The notes below the pieces were generated by a model that saw nothing but the letters and a program-made list of their open reading frames with translations, did no database searches and was not told the DNA's origin. DNA of 64,000 nucleotides from Nitrospinota bacterium (GTDB taxonomy: Bacteria; Nitrospinota; Nitrospinia; Nitrospinales; VA-1). The DNA lies in NCBI GenBank assembly GCA_027619975.1, contig JAQCGX010000005.1, positions 45,155 to 109,154 of the forward strand, written 5' to 3'. The position numbers and the translations under genes were made by a program. This document shows, piece by piece, positions 24,556-33,031 of the stretch (its first letter is position 1; each line of letters starts with the position of its first letter).

Positions 24556-25845
24556 ATGGGAATTTATGGGAAAATTCGCGGCGTTTTACTGCTGTTCGTT
24601 GTTTCGGCACTCCTGATATGGTTTGTCAGTGGAGAGAACTTTGCCCGGTTCTCCAGCTTGATGAAAGGCAAAAACGATCAGCGGTTAAAAGCCGAAGATT
24701 TCAAATTTACGGAAGTGGTCCGCAAGGATATTCATCAGAAGGTTTTGGCTACCGGAACGGTGAGCCTCAAAACCGGGGCGGAAGTAAAAATCGGAGCGAG
24801 GATATCCGGCCAGTTGGACAAGTTAATGGTCAAGATCGGAGACATGGTCAAGGCAGGCGACCTGATCGCGGTGATAGAACATGAAGATCTTCTCGCCCGT
24901 GTGGCGAGGTTTAATGCGGATTTAAAATCGGAACAAGCCAAACTGGAAAAGACACGCATTGAAGGACCGCTGGAGATCCAAAAGGACAAGGCCTCGTTGG
25001 AAGAAATCACCGTCCAGTTGCGCCTCGCGGAAAAAACCCTGAAACGGAATCTTGACCTCCGTGAAAAAGGGTTTGTCTCCACCTCGGCGGTGGATGAGGC
25101 GGAAGAAAAAGTGGAGGTGCTGGGGGCCAAGATCAGGCTGGCGCAGGACGAGTTGAGCCTTCAGGAGGCGAAGCTTAAAAATGACATTCTCTTGGCCGAG
25201 GCGGGGGTCGAAAAAGCCCAGGCCAACCTGATGGAAGAGGAAATCCAACTGTCCTACGCTGAAATCACCGCACCCATCGATGGAGTTGTGGCGTTTATTT
25301 CCACTCAGGAAGGGGAAACCGTCATCGCCAGCCTGAACGCTCCGACCTTTGTGACCCTCATTGATCTGATAAAACTGGAAGTGACGGTTTTTGTGGATGA
25401 GACGGATATTGGTCGCATCAAAACCGGACAGAAGGCCATTTTTACGGTGGACGCTTATTCCGATAAATTTTTTGGCGGCAAGGTCCGGGAAATTCACCCG
25501 AAAGCCGTCATCAAGGACAACGTGGTTAATTATGAAGTGATCCTTGAAATCGATCCCGAGAATGTTTCTCTTCTGCGCCCGGAGATGACCGCCAATGTGG
25601 TGGTCACGACTGGAACCCGGCCGCAGGCGCTTTCCATCCCTGTAGAAGCGGTGAGAAAGAAGGATAAAAAATCATTTGCCATGGTGAATTTAAACGGTGA
25701 GTTGATTGAAGAACCGATTGAAACCGGATGGCGGGATGAAGGCTTCATTGAAATCATTTCCGGTCTCAATGAAAATGACAAGGTGGGCATTCCCATCAAG
25801 CCCAAGAAAGACGAGAGCGATGGAAAGAGGCCGAGAAGAGGATGA
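24556..25845 (+). CDS. MacA-like periplasmic adaptor (HlyD/RND membrane-fusion family)
   Basis: Membrane-fusion protein of an ABC export system. The 429 residues begin with one membrane anchor (about 7-25). Then come a barrel-sandwich/lipoyl half (TGTVSLKTGAEVKIGARISG near 70), a long alpha-hairpin coiled coil (about 120-220), the second lipoyl half (YAEITAPIDGVVAFISTQEG) and beta-barrel/MP domains. ATG 24556 is preferred over the adjacent TTG 24553, with AAGGAAG upstream. Its stop overlaps the ATPase start by four bases. No TolC-like outer-membrane gene is in the window, so a partner must be encoded elsewhere. The substrate is unknown. Confidence 0.92.
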   Translation: MGIYGKIRGVLLLFVVSALLIWFVSGENFARFSSLMKGKNDQRLKAEDFKFTEVVRKDIHQKVLATGTVSLKTGAEVKIGARISGQLDKLMVKIGDMVKAGDLIAVIEHEDLLARVARFNADLKSEQAKLEKTRIEGPLEIQKDKASLEEITVQLRLAEKTLKRNLDLREKGFVSTSAVDEAEEKVEVLGAKIRLAQDELSLQEAKLKNDILLAEAGVEKAQANLMEEEIQLSYAEITAPIDGVVAFISTQEGETVIASLNAPTFVTLIDLIKLEVTVFVDETDIGRIKTGQKAIFTVDAYSDKFFGGKVREIHPKAVIKDNVVNYEVILEIDPENVSLLRPEMTANVVVTTGTRPQALSIPVEAVRKKDKKSFAMVNLNGELIEEPIETGWRDEGFIEIISGLNENDKVGIPIKPKKDESDGKRPRRG

Positions 25846-26573
25846 GCCTGATCGAAATGCACTCCATTGGCAAGACCTACAAAAGCGGAGGTCTGGACGT
25901 CGAGGTTTTGAAAGACGTTTCCCTGCGCATCGAGGAAGGCGAGTATATCAGCATCATCGGTCCTTCGGGAGCCGGTAAAAGCACGTTGATGACCATCATG
26001 GGCTGTCTGGGGTTGCCGAGCCGGGGGCTCTATATATTGGATGGCGAGGAAGTGGAAAAAGTCAGCGACCGGGAACTATCGCGGATTCGCAACGAGAAAA
26101 TCGGGTTTGTGTTTCAGGCCTTCCATCTCTTGCCGGGGGTCAAGGCGATAGATAACGTCATGATGCCCCTGCTTTATTCACGCAAAGTGCCAAAGGACGC
26201 GAAACAGCGGGCGCAGGAAGTTCTTGAAAAAGTGGGGTTGGGTCACAGGCTGGACCACACTCCAGGGCAACTTTCCGGAGGCGAGCAACAACGAGTGACC
26301 ATCGCCCGGTCTTTGATCAACCGCCCAAAAATATTGCTCGCGGATGAGCCCACGGGAAATCTGGACTCTAAAAACGGCGTGGAAATCATGAAAACTTTTG
26401 ACCGCTTGAACCGGGAAGAAGGCACCACCCTCATATTGATCACCCACGATCAGGAAGTCGCCCGCCATGCGCATCGAATTATTACCATAAAAGACGGCCA
26501 AATCGAATCGGACCAATGGAATGAGAATTTTCCGAAACCTCAAACAGGCCCTGCGCGGCCTGGCCTTGAATAA
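25842..26573 (+). CDS. MacB/LolD-type ABC transporter ATPase
   Basis: Cytosolic ATPase energising the adjacent permeases. The 243 residues show Walker A GPSGAGKST (about 40-48), Q-loop FVFQAFHLLPG, signature LSGGEQQRV, Walker B ILLADEPTGNLDS and switch His in LITHDQEVARHA. This is the MacB/LolD/FtsE clade, whose members work by mechanotransmission rather than classical alternating access. It overlaps the adaptor by four bases and the first permease by 53 bases, so the operon is tightly packed. In typical MacB the ATPase is fused to the permease; here they are separate. Confidence 0.95.
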   Translation: MSLIEMHSIGKTYKSGGLDVEVLKDVSLRIEEGEYISIIGPSGAGKSTLMTIMGCLGLPSRGLYILDGEEVEKVSDRELSRIRNEKIGFVFQAFHLLPGVKAIDNVMMPLLYSRKVPKDAKQRAQEVLEKVGLGHRLDHTPGQLSGGEQQRVTIARSLINRPKILLADEPTGNLDSKNGVEIMKTFDRLNREEGTTLILITHDQEVARHAHRIITIKDGQIESDQWNENFPKPQTGPARPGLE

Positions 26574-27726
26574 GGGCAATACGTTCTTAATGACCCTTGG
26601 GGTGATTGTAGGCATTGGTTCCCTGACAGTCATCGTGGCCATTGGTGAAGGAGTCAAGGCGAAAGTCCTCGACCGCATCGCTAACCTGGGGTTCGGCCCG
26701 GACTCTTTTTCCGTGCTTGCCGGTCCCGGCCAGTTGTTTTTTGCCCGCTCCAAAACCACCAGCCTGACCTTGCAGGATGCCGATGATATCAGGGCTTTGC
26801 CCACCGTGCGTCTGGTGATCCCCCGCCAACAGAGAAGCATGCGGATGATTTATAAAAAGGAATTCACCACCACCCGTGTCTACGGCGTGACTCCTGAATG
26901 GCAGGCCGCCAGGTCCTGGGAACTTTCTAATGGAGAATTTTTTACCGATCAGGACATGCAACGGAAACGCCGGGTGATCGTCCTTGGGGCTACCCCGGCA
27001 AAAAAATTGTTTGGCGACAAGGACCCCATCGGAAAAATGGTTCGCGTGGGAGATGCTTCCTACCAGGTTCTGGGTCTGCTGGTGGAAAAAGGTCTCACCG
27101 AAAGCGGTTACGATCCCGACGACCGGACCCTGATCCCGTTGACTACATCCATGTCCCGGCTGACCCATCAGACGCACATACACAGTGCCAAGGTAATGGC
27201 TCTTGACCCCTCGATGGTGGAAAAGACAATGGAAGACGTTCGCCAGCTTCTTCGGGAAAGCCACAATCTTTCTTCGTTGGCTGAAGACGATTTTCGCTTT
27301 ATCACTCCTGAGGGCATCATGCAATGGGTCACGGAGGCCTCCCAGGCGCTCAACCGCATGCTGGTCCTCATATCAATGGTGTCCCTGTTGGTTGGGGGCA
27401 TCGTCATCATGAATATCCTGCTGGTTTCCATTCGCGAACGGGTCCGTGAAATCGGCATCCGCCGTTGTTTTGGAGCCCGGCGCTCGGACATCACCCAGCA
27501 GTTTTTGTTTGAATCCATATTTGTCGCCATTTTAGGCGGTATCATGGGTACAGTCATTGGACTGGCATTGTGTATGGTTTTGCAACGCTTCGATATTATT
27601 CCTACGAAGATAACCTGGGAGCCATTTGTTTTGGCTTTTGTGTTCTCTACGCTCGTTGGCCTGGTGTTCGGAATTCAGCCCGCGAGAAAAGCGGCCCGGT
27701 TGAGTCCGGGAGAAATGTTGCGATGA
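26521..27726 (+). CDS. MacB-like ABC permease 1
   Basis: FtsX/MacB-fold permease of 401 residues: an N-terminal membrane helix (FLMTLGVIVGIGSLTVIVAI, about 22-42), a periplasmic domain of about 230 residues, and three C-terminal helices. The MacB/FtsX signature EIGIRRCFGARRSDITQQFL lies between helices two and three. ATG 26521 lies inside the ATPase gene, giving a 53-base overlap; it starts directly at the homologous N-terminus. It is paired with a second, different permease 25 bases downstream, so the transporter is probably a permease heterodimer. Confidence 0.92.
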   Translation: MRIFRNLKQALRGLALNKGNTFLMTLGVIVGIGSLTVIVAIGEGVKAKVLDRIANLGFGPDSFSVLAGPGQLFFARSKTTSLTLQDADDIRALPTVRLVIPRQQRSMRMIYKKEFTTTRVYGVTPEWQAARSWELSNGEFFTDQDMQRKRRVIVLGATPAKKLFGDKDPIGKMVRVGDASYQVLGLLVEKGLTESGYDPDDRTLIPLTTSMSRLTHQTHIHSAKVMALDPSMVEKTMEDVRQLLRESHNLSSLAEDDFRFITPEGIMQWVTEASQALNRMLVLISMVSLLVGGIVIMNILLVSIRERVREIGIRRCFGARRSDITQQFLFESIFVAILGGIMGTVIGLALCMVLQRFDIIPTKITWEPFVLAFVFSTLVGLVFGIQPARKAARLSPGEMLR

Positions 27727-27751
27727 TCCGTCCTGTGGAGGCTGTCGAAAT

Positions 27752-28972
27752 ATGAAAATCAGGCCTTCCCTGGCAATCGTCCTGGTTGCTCTCAAGACGC
27801 AGATGACTCGAACCTTCCTGGCATCCCTGGGGATCATGATAGGAGTTGCCGCCGTTATCATCATGGTGGCGATCGGCAGGGGATCGGAGCAGGAAGTGAT
27901 GGCCGTGGTCGCGGGAATGGGAGAAAACCTGATCACCATCAATGCGGGGGAAATGAAGCGCCGGGGAGGCAAGCTCAAGTTGACGGGCAATGTGACCACG
28001 TTGACCCCGCGCGATGCCAACCAGTTACTGGATGAAATTGATGAACTGGAAAAGGTCGCTCCTTTTGAGTCCCGGTCCATGAAAGTGAAGTTCGGAAATT
28101 TTGCTTATGAAACTCAGGTTTCCGGCTCCACTCAGGATTATCAGGAGATCCGTAAATACCAGGTCGCCAGGGGGGGATTTTTCACGGAAAAGGATTTGAA
28201 GCAAAGCCGCCGGGTGGCGGTGGTCGGTAAAACCGCGGTCGAGAATATTTTTGGGGAAGAGGACCCTCTCGGAAAGACATTGAGAATCAATTCTGTTCCT
28301 TTTGAAGTTATTGGCGTGTTCACTCCCAAGGGATTGGATACGGATGGCAGGGACCAGGATGATATTATCCTTATCCCTTTGACGACGATGCTACGTCGGT
28401 TGATCAATCAAACCTTTATCTCAACCATTTACGCCAAAGCGGTTTCAAAGAAAAAAATTGATCCGGCCATTGAGAAGATTCAAACCGCTTTAAGGAAACA
28501 CCACAAATTGAGGGGTGAGTCCCAGGACGATTTCACCATCATCAGCCAGTTGGACATAGAGAAATTGAAGCGGGAAACCACGGAGTTATTTACCAAGCTG
28601 ATCGTGAGCATAGCGGCCATTTCGCTGGTGGTGGGCGGCATCGGCATACTAGCGGTGATGTTGATTTCCGTCAAGGAGCGGACCCGCGAAATAGGCATCC
28701 GCCGTGCGGTGGGAGCCACCAAGGTGGACATCACGCAACAGTTTTTACTGGAGTCGTTGGTGATCGGGGTTTTGGGAGGCGGAGTTGGGGTTGCTTTTGG
28801 CGTGGGCATCACCCTGGGGGTGAATCGGTGGGGACCCTGGGTGTTGGTTTTGGATACGCACGCTATTTTAATGGCTTCAGGAGTCTGTATGGGGATCGCC
28901 ATTTTGTTTGGCATTTATCCGGCAATCAAAGCTTCCCGCTTGGACCCGATGGTTGCGCTGACAGTGGAATAA
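27752..28972 (+). CDS. MacB-like ABC permease 2
   Basis: A second MacB-fold permease, 406 residues, related to but clearly diverged from permease 1. Helix 1 is FLASLGIMIGVAAVIIMVAI. The periplasmic domain follows with VAVVGKTAVENIFGEEDPLG, the conserved MacB PCD pattern. The C-terminal helices carry EIGIRRAVGATKVDITQQFL. It starts 25 bases after permease 1 and ends the operon at the terminator 28984-29027. Two separate permeases with one ATPase and one adaptor differ from the classical MacAB homodimer and resemble systems in which each permease subunit contributes one half. Confidence 0.92.
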   Translation: MKIRPSLAIVLVALKTQMTRTFLASLGIMIGVAAVIIMVAIGRGSEQEVMAVVAGMGENLITINAGEMKRRGGKLKLTGNVTTLTPRDANQLLDEIDELEKVAPFESRSMKVKFGNFAYETQVSGSTQDYQEIRKYQVARGGFFTEKDLKQSRRVAVVGKTAVENIFGEEDPLGKTLRINSVPFEVIGVFTPKGLDTDGRDQDDIILIPLTTMLRRLINQTFISTIYAKAVSKKKIDPAIEKIQTALRKHHKLRGESQDDFTIISQLDIEKLKRETTELFTKLIVSIAAISLVVGGIGILAVMLISVKERTREIGIRRAVGATKVDITQQFLLESLVIGVLGGGVGVAFGVGITLGVNRWGPWVLVLDTHAILMASGVCMGIAILFGIYPAIKASRLDPMVALTVE

Positions 28973-28983
28973 TGCGGGAGCAT

Positions 28984-29027
28984 AAAAAAAGGGCCTGCCC
29001 CGGTACACCGGAGGCAAGCCCTTTTAA
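28984..29027. terminator. Bidirectional intrinsic terminator
   Basis: GGGCCTGCC (28991-28999) pairs with GGCAAGCCC (29013-29021) with one mismatch, with an inner CCGG/CCGG. It is flanked by an A-run on the left and TTTT on the right. It separates the export operon from the convergent membrane-protein gene. Confidence 0.85.
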
Positions 29028-29046
29028 AACAATTCTATGTGAGTTC

Positions 29047-29511
29047 CTAGAAACCAAAACCCCCGTGGTTGGCCGCCACCATACAAGCCAGCATGGGAAG
29101 AGACAGCCAGGCATTGGTGCGGCTGGCCAGAAACGCGTTGCGTTTGGCTTTGCCCAGAGCATCTCCCTCCAAAGCTCCGGCGATGATCTTTTTCTGGTTG
29201 GGCCAGATGATGAACCAGACGTTACCCGCCATGATGATGCCGAGGAGCATGCCGATCATGATCTCAGGACTGGGGATGCCTTCTACCGTTCCTCGTCCAG
29301 CCATGTAATAAGCGATCCCGGTGAGGACCGTCCACAAGGCGGCGTGCCTGAATAAAAATAGTGCCTTGGGAAGGATGATCTGCGTGTAGGGTTTGGCCGC
29401 TCCGGCTTCGGTCATTTTGGGCATGGACTGCACCTGAACCAGATTGAAAAAGTAAAGCAGGCCGATCCATAAAATTCCAACTAAAACGTGAAGAAATTCA
29501 TATACCCACAT
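29047..29511 (-). CDS. Membrane protein resembling the urate-oxidase (PuuD) N-terminal membrane domain
   Basis: A 154-residue inner-membrane protein with four hydrophobic segments. The N-terminus (MWVYEFLHVLVGILWIGLLY) matches the N-terminal membrane region of PuuD-type urate hydroxylases, as do FNLVQVQ and NVWFIIWPNQKKII. PuuD has a C-terminal cytochrome c; that part is absent here, so urate oxidation is not implied. The conserved His in FLHVLVG could bind haem, which is inference. ATG 29511 is preferred with AGGT nine bases upstream; a TTG lies six bases earlier. Confidence 0.75.
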   Translation of the reverse strand: MWVYEFLHVLVGILWIGLLYFFNLVQVQSMPKMTEAGAAKPYTQIILPKALFLFRHAALWTVLTGIAYYMAGRGTVEGIPSPEIMIGMLLGIIMAGNVWFIIWPNQKKIIAGALEGDALGKAKRNAFLASRTNAWLSLPMLACMVAANHGGFGF

Positions 29512-29752
29512 GTTCAATGTACCTGTTCCTTTCTATATTATTAATAATCACTGATCAGGACCATGATGTAAAGACGAGGGAAACTTGCGAAATCCGCGAT
29601 AATAACCAGTAAGATGAAATAATGCCGGATGTAGATTCAACTTTTATTCAGTTTCGGGCATTTTAGTTTATTTTTTTCCGCAGACCAATTTAAAACTTTT
29701 TTTTTTCAGCAAACTAACAAATAAGAATCAAGTCACTTTTCAGACAATGACA

Positions 29753-30070
29753 TTATTTCTGCAACAGAAAAAATAAAAGAATTCCGAGAGCGCACAGATT
29801 AAATATTAAAAGAAATAAAGATAACCTGGGAGGAGAAGAGGGCGCTTGGGGGGCAGGGATGGGTTGCTGTTTTTGAGTTGCCTCTTTTAGCGTTTCTATA
29901 TTTTCGGTCAGGTGAGCGTTTTCTGCCCGCAATTTTTCGATCTCATCTTTAAGTTTGAGCCGTTCTACCTTAAGACTTTTGGATTTTTCGATCTCCCGGC
30001 GCAAGGCTTCTTCGGGACCCAGGGTGATGCCACTTTCCTCGTAGGGATCTTTCCAATCCTCGTCACTCAT
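29753..30070 (-). CDS. Small coiled-coil protein with C-terminal membrane anchor
   Basis: A 105-residue protein of no recognised family. Residues 18-68 form a charged heptad coiled coil (LRREIEKSKSLKVERLKLKD). A Pro/Gln-rich linker (KQQPIPAPQAPSSPP) and a C-terminal hydrophobic segment (LSLFLLIFNLCALGILLFFL) follow, giving a tail-anchored topology with the coil in the cytosol. It overlaps the stop of the upstream aldo/keto reductase by four bases, so it is co-translated with that enzyme. The function is unknown. Confidence 0.65.
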   Translation of the reverse strand: MSDEDWKDPYEESGITLGPEEALRREIEKSKSLKVERLKLKDEIEKLRAENAHLTENIETLKEATQKQQPIPAPQAPSSPPRLSLFLLIFNLCALGILLFFLLQK

Positions 30071-30993
30071 AATGAATTGCTCACAGCGGTCAGGCGTTGC
30101 AACTGATTTTGGCTGAGTTGAAGGTTGGCCGCCCCCGAAAAATCACGGATTTGTTCTACTTTGCGTGATCCGACGATGGCCGTTAAAATGTTGTCCTGTG
30201 CCAGTACCCAGGCCAGCGCGACTTCCACGGGTTTCCTTTGGATTTCACCAGCGATTTCCGTGACCGTTTCCAGAACCTTCAAAGACCTGGAATACAGGGG
30301 TTCCTGGTAAAACTGATTGTGCCTGCGGGCGGGAAAACTTCTGGCTTCCTGATTGATGCGGCCCGCCAAAAGTCCCTGAGCGGTGGGGGAGAACGCCATG
30401 TAACCCATAGCGGCGTTTTTGCAAATTTCCAGAGTCTGTCCTTCGTACCGCCTGTCCAATAAGCTGTAGGGCACTTCGTTGACAGAGAAAGTGGAAACTC
30501 CTTCTCTCAAAAGGAGCAGATCTTCCGCCTGAAAATTGGAAAGGCCGACGATTCTGGCTTTACCGCTTGCCTTTAAAACGTTCATGCAGTCGCAAAGACG
30601 GGCGCTTTTCTCCTGAGAATCAAAATAACCGCCCGGCCAATGGATGAGGTAAACATCCACGTATCCCCGGTTCAAAGCGGCCAGGCTGTCGTCGAGATGC
30701 TTCTGATAATTGGCAAGAGTCAACTCAGCATCGGGCCATATTTTGGAAATGATGATGACATCATCTTTTTTAGAACCGAGGGCTTTGCCGAGACGGCGTT
30801 CCGATTCTCCATCGCCATACCCCTCGGCAGTGTCGAAGGCGGTGATTCCCTGATCCAGAGCCGCCTTTACCGCGGCATCCGCCTCTTTAGGGGAGCAGAC
30901 ATCTCCCCACCCCTCGCTCGGCGCGATTTGCCAGCAACCGAAGGTGATGACGCTCCAGTCCTTTGCCAGCCCTTCACAGTTTATGGTACGCAT
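30067..30993 (-). CDS. Aldo/keto reductase family protein
   Basis: NAD(P)H-dependent cytosolic oxidoreductase with the TIM-barrel AKR fold. The 308 residues carry the full catalytic tetrad: D54 and Y59 in FDTAEGYGDGESE, K84 in ISKIWP and H118 in YLIHWP. The C-terminal nucleotide-binding region reads ALAWVLAQDNILTAIVGSRK. The physiological substrate cannot be inferred. It is followed with a four-base overlap by a tail-anchored coiled-coil gene and preceded by a small membrane-protein gene, so these three form a minus-strand operon. Confidence 0.93.
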   Translation of the reverse strand: MRTINCEGLAKDWSVITFGCWQIAPSEGWGDVCSPKEADAAVKAALDQGITAFDTAEGYGDGESERRLGKALGSKKDDVIIISKIWPDAELTLANYQKHLDDSLAALNRGYVDVYLIHWPGGYFDSQEKSARLCDCMNVLKASGKARIVGLSNFQAEDLLLLREGVSTFSVNEVPYSLLDRRYEGQTLEICKNAAMGYMAFSPTAQGLLAGRINQEARSFPARRHNQFYQEPLYSRSLKVLETVTEIAGEIQRKPVEVALAWVLAQDNILTAIVGSRKVEQIRDFSGAANLQLSQNQLQRLTAVSNSL

Positions 30994-30994
30994 C

Positions 30995-31309
30995 TTACCT
31001 CATGATAAAGGTGATCGTTCGGCGGTAACTTTCCGGGCTTTCCACCTCGATATGAGTTTTTAAAGGCTCTTCCTCCCATTCAAAGGGGCGAGCACGATTC
31101 TGCAGTTTCCAGATCCGATACCCAAACATGAGAGCTGAGATCCCGGTAAAAAGGATGAAAAACGCGAACATAAAAGCGATCAGTTTGGGAAACATGAAAA
31201 TCAGGATTCCCAGAACTGTAAGAAATGCCCCAAAGAGCAAGATCCCTTTTCTCAAAGCTTTATAGCCCTGGTCAAAAATATCGTTGGAATGACCCCAAGT
31301 GTGGCTCAT
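30995..31309 (-). CDS. Small two-helix membrane protein
   Basis: A 104-residue inner-membrane protein with two adjacent hydrophobic helices at about 22-68 (GILLFGAFLTVLGILIFMFP, then LIAFMFAFFILFTGISALMF). A basic linker and an acidic C-terminal tail ending in ESYRRTITFIMR follow. No named family is recognised, although the helix pair resembles small HdeD- or DUF-type membrane proteins. The stop lies one base before the aldo/keto reductase start, suggesting co-transcription. Confidence 0.65.
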   Translation of the reverse strand: MSHTWGHSNDIFDQGYKALRKGILLFGAFLTVLGILIFMFPKLIAFMFAFFILFTGISALMFGYRIWKLQNRARPFEWEEEPLKTHIEVESPESYRRTITFIMR

Positions 31310-31405
31310 GACGGCTCCTTTCCTTGAAAATTTCCTTCTTATTACTTAGATAAGACTGTATGAGGGTTTTGTCAAGGAAGGCACGATCGGCGTGTCCCAG
31401 GGTCT

Positions 31406-31872
31406 TCAAGTGTCCAGAGCGTTCAAGGTGGAAACGATTTTTTTGAAATCCCGTTTTTGCTGAGTCAGGGATCGCCGGGTGTGGACGACTCTCGGACTGG
31501 GGTGATAAAGCGGGAGCAGAGTGAATGTTTCAGTTTTTATCGGGAGGGCGATGGTTTTGGCAAGCTGATACTTGGTTCCCAGGAGAGGCGGTTGATGGCT
31601 TCAAGGCCGACGGCTCCCAGGGTGACGACAATTTCAGGTTGGATGATCTCAAGAACCGATTCCAGGTAGGAAGAACAATTTCGAATTTCACCAGCGGTGG
31701 GGCGGCGGTTATTGCCGTTTTGCAGAGGATTGCATAAAGCGGCGTTGGTGAAGAAAACTGCGTCACGGCTCCAGCCGATGTGATCGAGAAGGATCTCGAA
31801 ATTTTTTCCGGATTGGTCCCCGGAAAATGGAATCCCTGTCCGTCCGGCGCCGAACCGGCCTGTTTGACCAGT
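31406..31872 (-). pseudogene. Truncated and frameshifted uracil-DNA glycosylase relic
   Basis: Reading the minus strand from about 31872 gives GQTGRFGAGRTGIPFSGDQS, the substrate-pocket motif of the 4/5-type UDG family. FTNAALCNPLQNGNNRRPTA and PEIVVTLGAVGLEAINRL follow. A single-base frame change near 31595 is needed to continue with LGTKYQLAKTI and the second active-site motif LPLYHPSPRVVHTRRSLTQQ, ending at the stop at 31406. The N-terminal 60-80 residues are missing, and in-frame stops precede the remaining homology. It is therefore not functional. An intact UDG-superfamily gene of a different subgroup lies at 38815. Confidence 0.8.
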
Positions 31873-31881
31873 TTCTTAAAC

Positions 31882-32022
31882 CTACTTATCCGGCTCGGCA
31901 TGGCCGGGGGTATTTTCCTCGGTGACCATTTCTTCCTCGTCATCATCATCGCTTGTTTTGCATATAACAAAAAAACCGATGACGAGAAGGATGCTGGCAA
32001 TGATTGTGAGAACAATATCCAT
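31882..32022 (-). CDS. 46-residue single-span membrane protein with acidic tail
   Basis: The frame from ATG 32022 to TAG encodes MDIVLTIIASILLVIGFFVI, a single membrane helix. A CKTSDDDDEEEM acidic block and a short polar tail ending EPDK follow. The clean helix-plus-acidic-tail structure and lack of stops argue for a real gene rather than chance. It lies immediately upstream of the decayed UDG gene on the same strand. No homologue is recognised. Small acidic-tailed membrane proteins often modulate larger membrane complexes, but nothing here shows a partner. Confidence 0.5.
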   Translation of the reverse strand: MDIVLTIIASILLVIGFFVICKTSDDDDEEEMVTEENTPGHAEPDK

Positions 32023-32075
32023 GATAAATCTTAAAACAGATTAGAAAATGAGCCGAGCGATGGTCGTTCCATTAC

Positions 32076-32483
32076 TTAAAACGGTTTTATGGTTGCCAGG
32101 TAGATCATTCCCGCGCCAACGATGAAAATTGGTATATGAACCATCATCGCATATTTTTTAGGCAATACGTCCTGAGAAATTTGTTTGCCATTCATGACGC
32201 CCAGGCCTATCAACAGGATCAGGAGAACCATTTTCACCTTGATCCAGTTGGCTTCCGCGAAGGCCCCTGTACTTATGGCCAGGTAGATTCCAGAAAGGAG
32301 AGTCACACCTAAAATCGGGTAGTATATGAATTTATGGACCCGGGCCTGGGTTTTTTGCAATCCCAGGACTTCGGTTTCGTTTTTTAATTTAAGACGAAAT
32401 ACGACAGTGAGTGATTGCAGGAACAGGGTTCCGATTACCAGACACATGGATATCATGTGCAATGTGAGAAAAAAATTTTTCAT
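32076..32483 (-). CDS. Four-helix membrane protein (DUF2269/CopD-like appearance)
   Basis: A 135-residue inner-membrane protein with four hydrophobic segments at roughly 1-27, 50-72, 81-100 and 113-132. The N-terminus is MKNFFLTLHMISMCLVIGTL; His residues near the start of helices 1 and 2 (TLHMIS, RVHKFI) and one before helix 4 (MMVHIPIF) could coordinate haem or metal, as in CopD/DUF2269-type proteins. That resemblance is by appearance, not search. It has its own short upstream spacer and no obvious operon partner. Confidence 0.6.
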   Translation of the reverse strand: MKNFFLTLHMISMCLVIGTLFLQSLTVVFRLKLKNETEVLGLQKTQARVHKFIYYPILGVTLLSGIYLAISTGAFAEANWIKVKMVLLILLIGLGVMNGKQISQDVLPKKYAMMVHIPIFIVGAGMIYLATIKPF

Positions 32484-32584
32484 GATATATGAGTTTTCAA
32501 AAGTTAAAAATTATGGGAAAGATTTTATCTTACGAATGAAGAGTGCAACTCTATGGCAATCGCCCGTTAGCTTATTTTTTTTGA

Positions 32585-33031
32585 TTATCGGGTCTCTTCT
32601 ACCGGCACTTCCACTTCGCTTTTCCAGTAGACCCGGCTACCGACGAGCAGGGCGATGCCAATTCCACAATAGATAGCCGCAACGACGATGTAGCCGCCCA
32701 GATAGCCGTTCATATTTCGAAGTAGCACCCCAAGGAGCATCATGCCAACGATCAGTCCGTAAAACGGTTTTGCAAAAAGATGGTGAATTTTTACAGGAGC
32801 CTCCAGGTTTTGAATTCTGGATTTATTTTTTTGCGCCGACTTGCTCAATACAAAGAGGCCCTTAAAAAATCCAATGACGATTCCAATGGTGACAGAATAC
32901 AGGACGGCCATTTGCGTGGAGCTCTGTTCATCTACTGCGATTTGGTACATTCCGATTCCCCGATAGATCAGAAAAACTCCGATGATTCCCCATAATCCCC
33001 CGGCGATAGAAATTAGGCTGTTTTTACTCAA
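32585..33031 (-). CDS. Hypothetical multi-span membrane protein whose 5' end abuts a MITE
   Basis: A roughly 148-residue inner-membrane protein with four hydrophobic segments. The first is SLISIAGGLWGIIGVFLIYR and the last GYIVVAAIYCGIGIALLVGS, with a basic cytosolic loop (SAQKNKSRIQNL) in the middle. No family is recognised. There is no ATG at the 5' end. TTG 33031 is preferred because AGAGG lies five bases upstream, and that AGAGG belongs to the terminal inverted repeat of MITE copy 2. A GTG at 33037 lies inside the repeat. The original start may have been changed by the insertion. Confidence 0.6.
   Translation of the reverse strand: MSKNSLISIAGGLWGIIGVFLIYRGIGMYQIAVDEQSSTQMAVLYSVTIGIVIGFFKGLFVLSKSAQKNKSRIQNLEAPVKIHHLFAKPFYGLIVGMMLLGVLLRNMNGYLGGYIVVAAIYCGIGIALLVGSRVYWKSEVEVPVEETR

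Noticed and set aside
29720..30070. TolC-like or other outer-membrane partner for the export operon
   Set aside because: The small coiled-coil gene here is tail-anchored and coupled to an aldo/keto reductase, not to the exporter.
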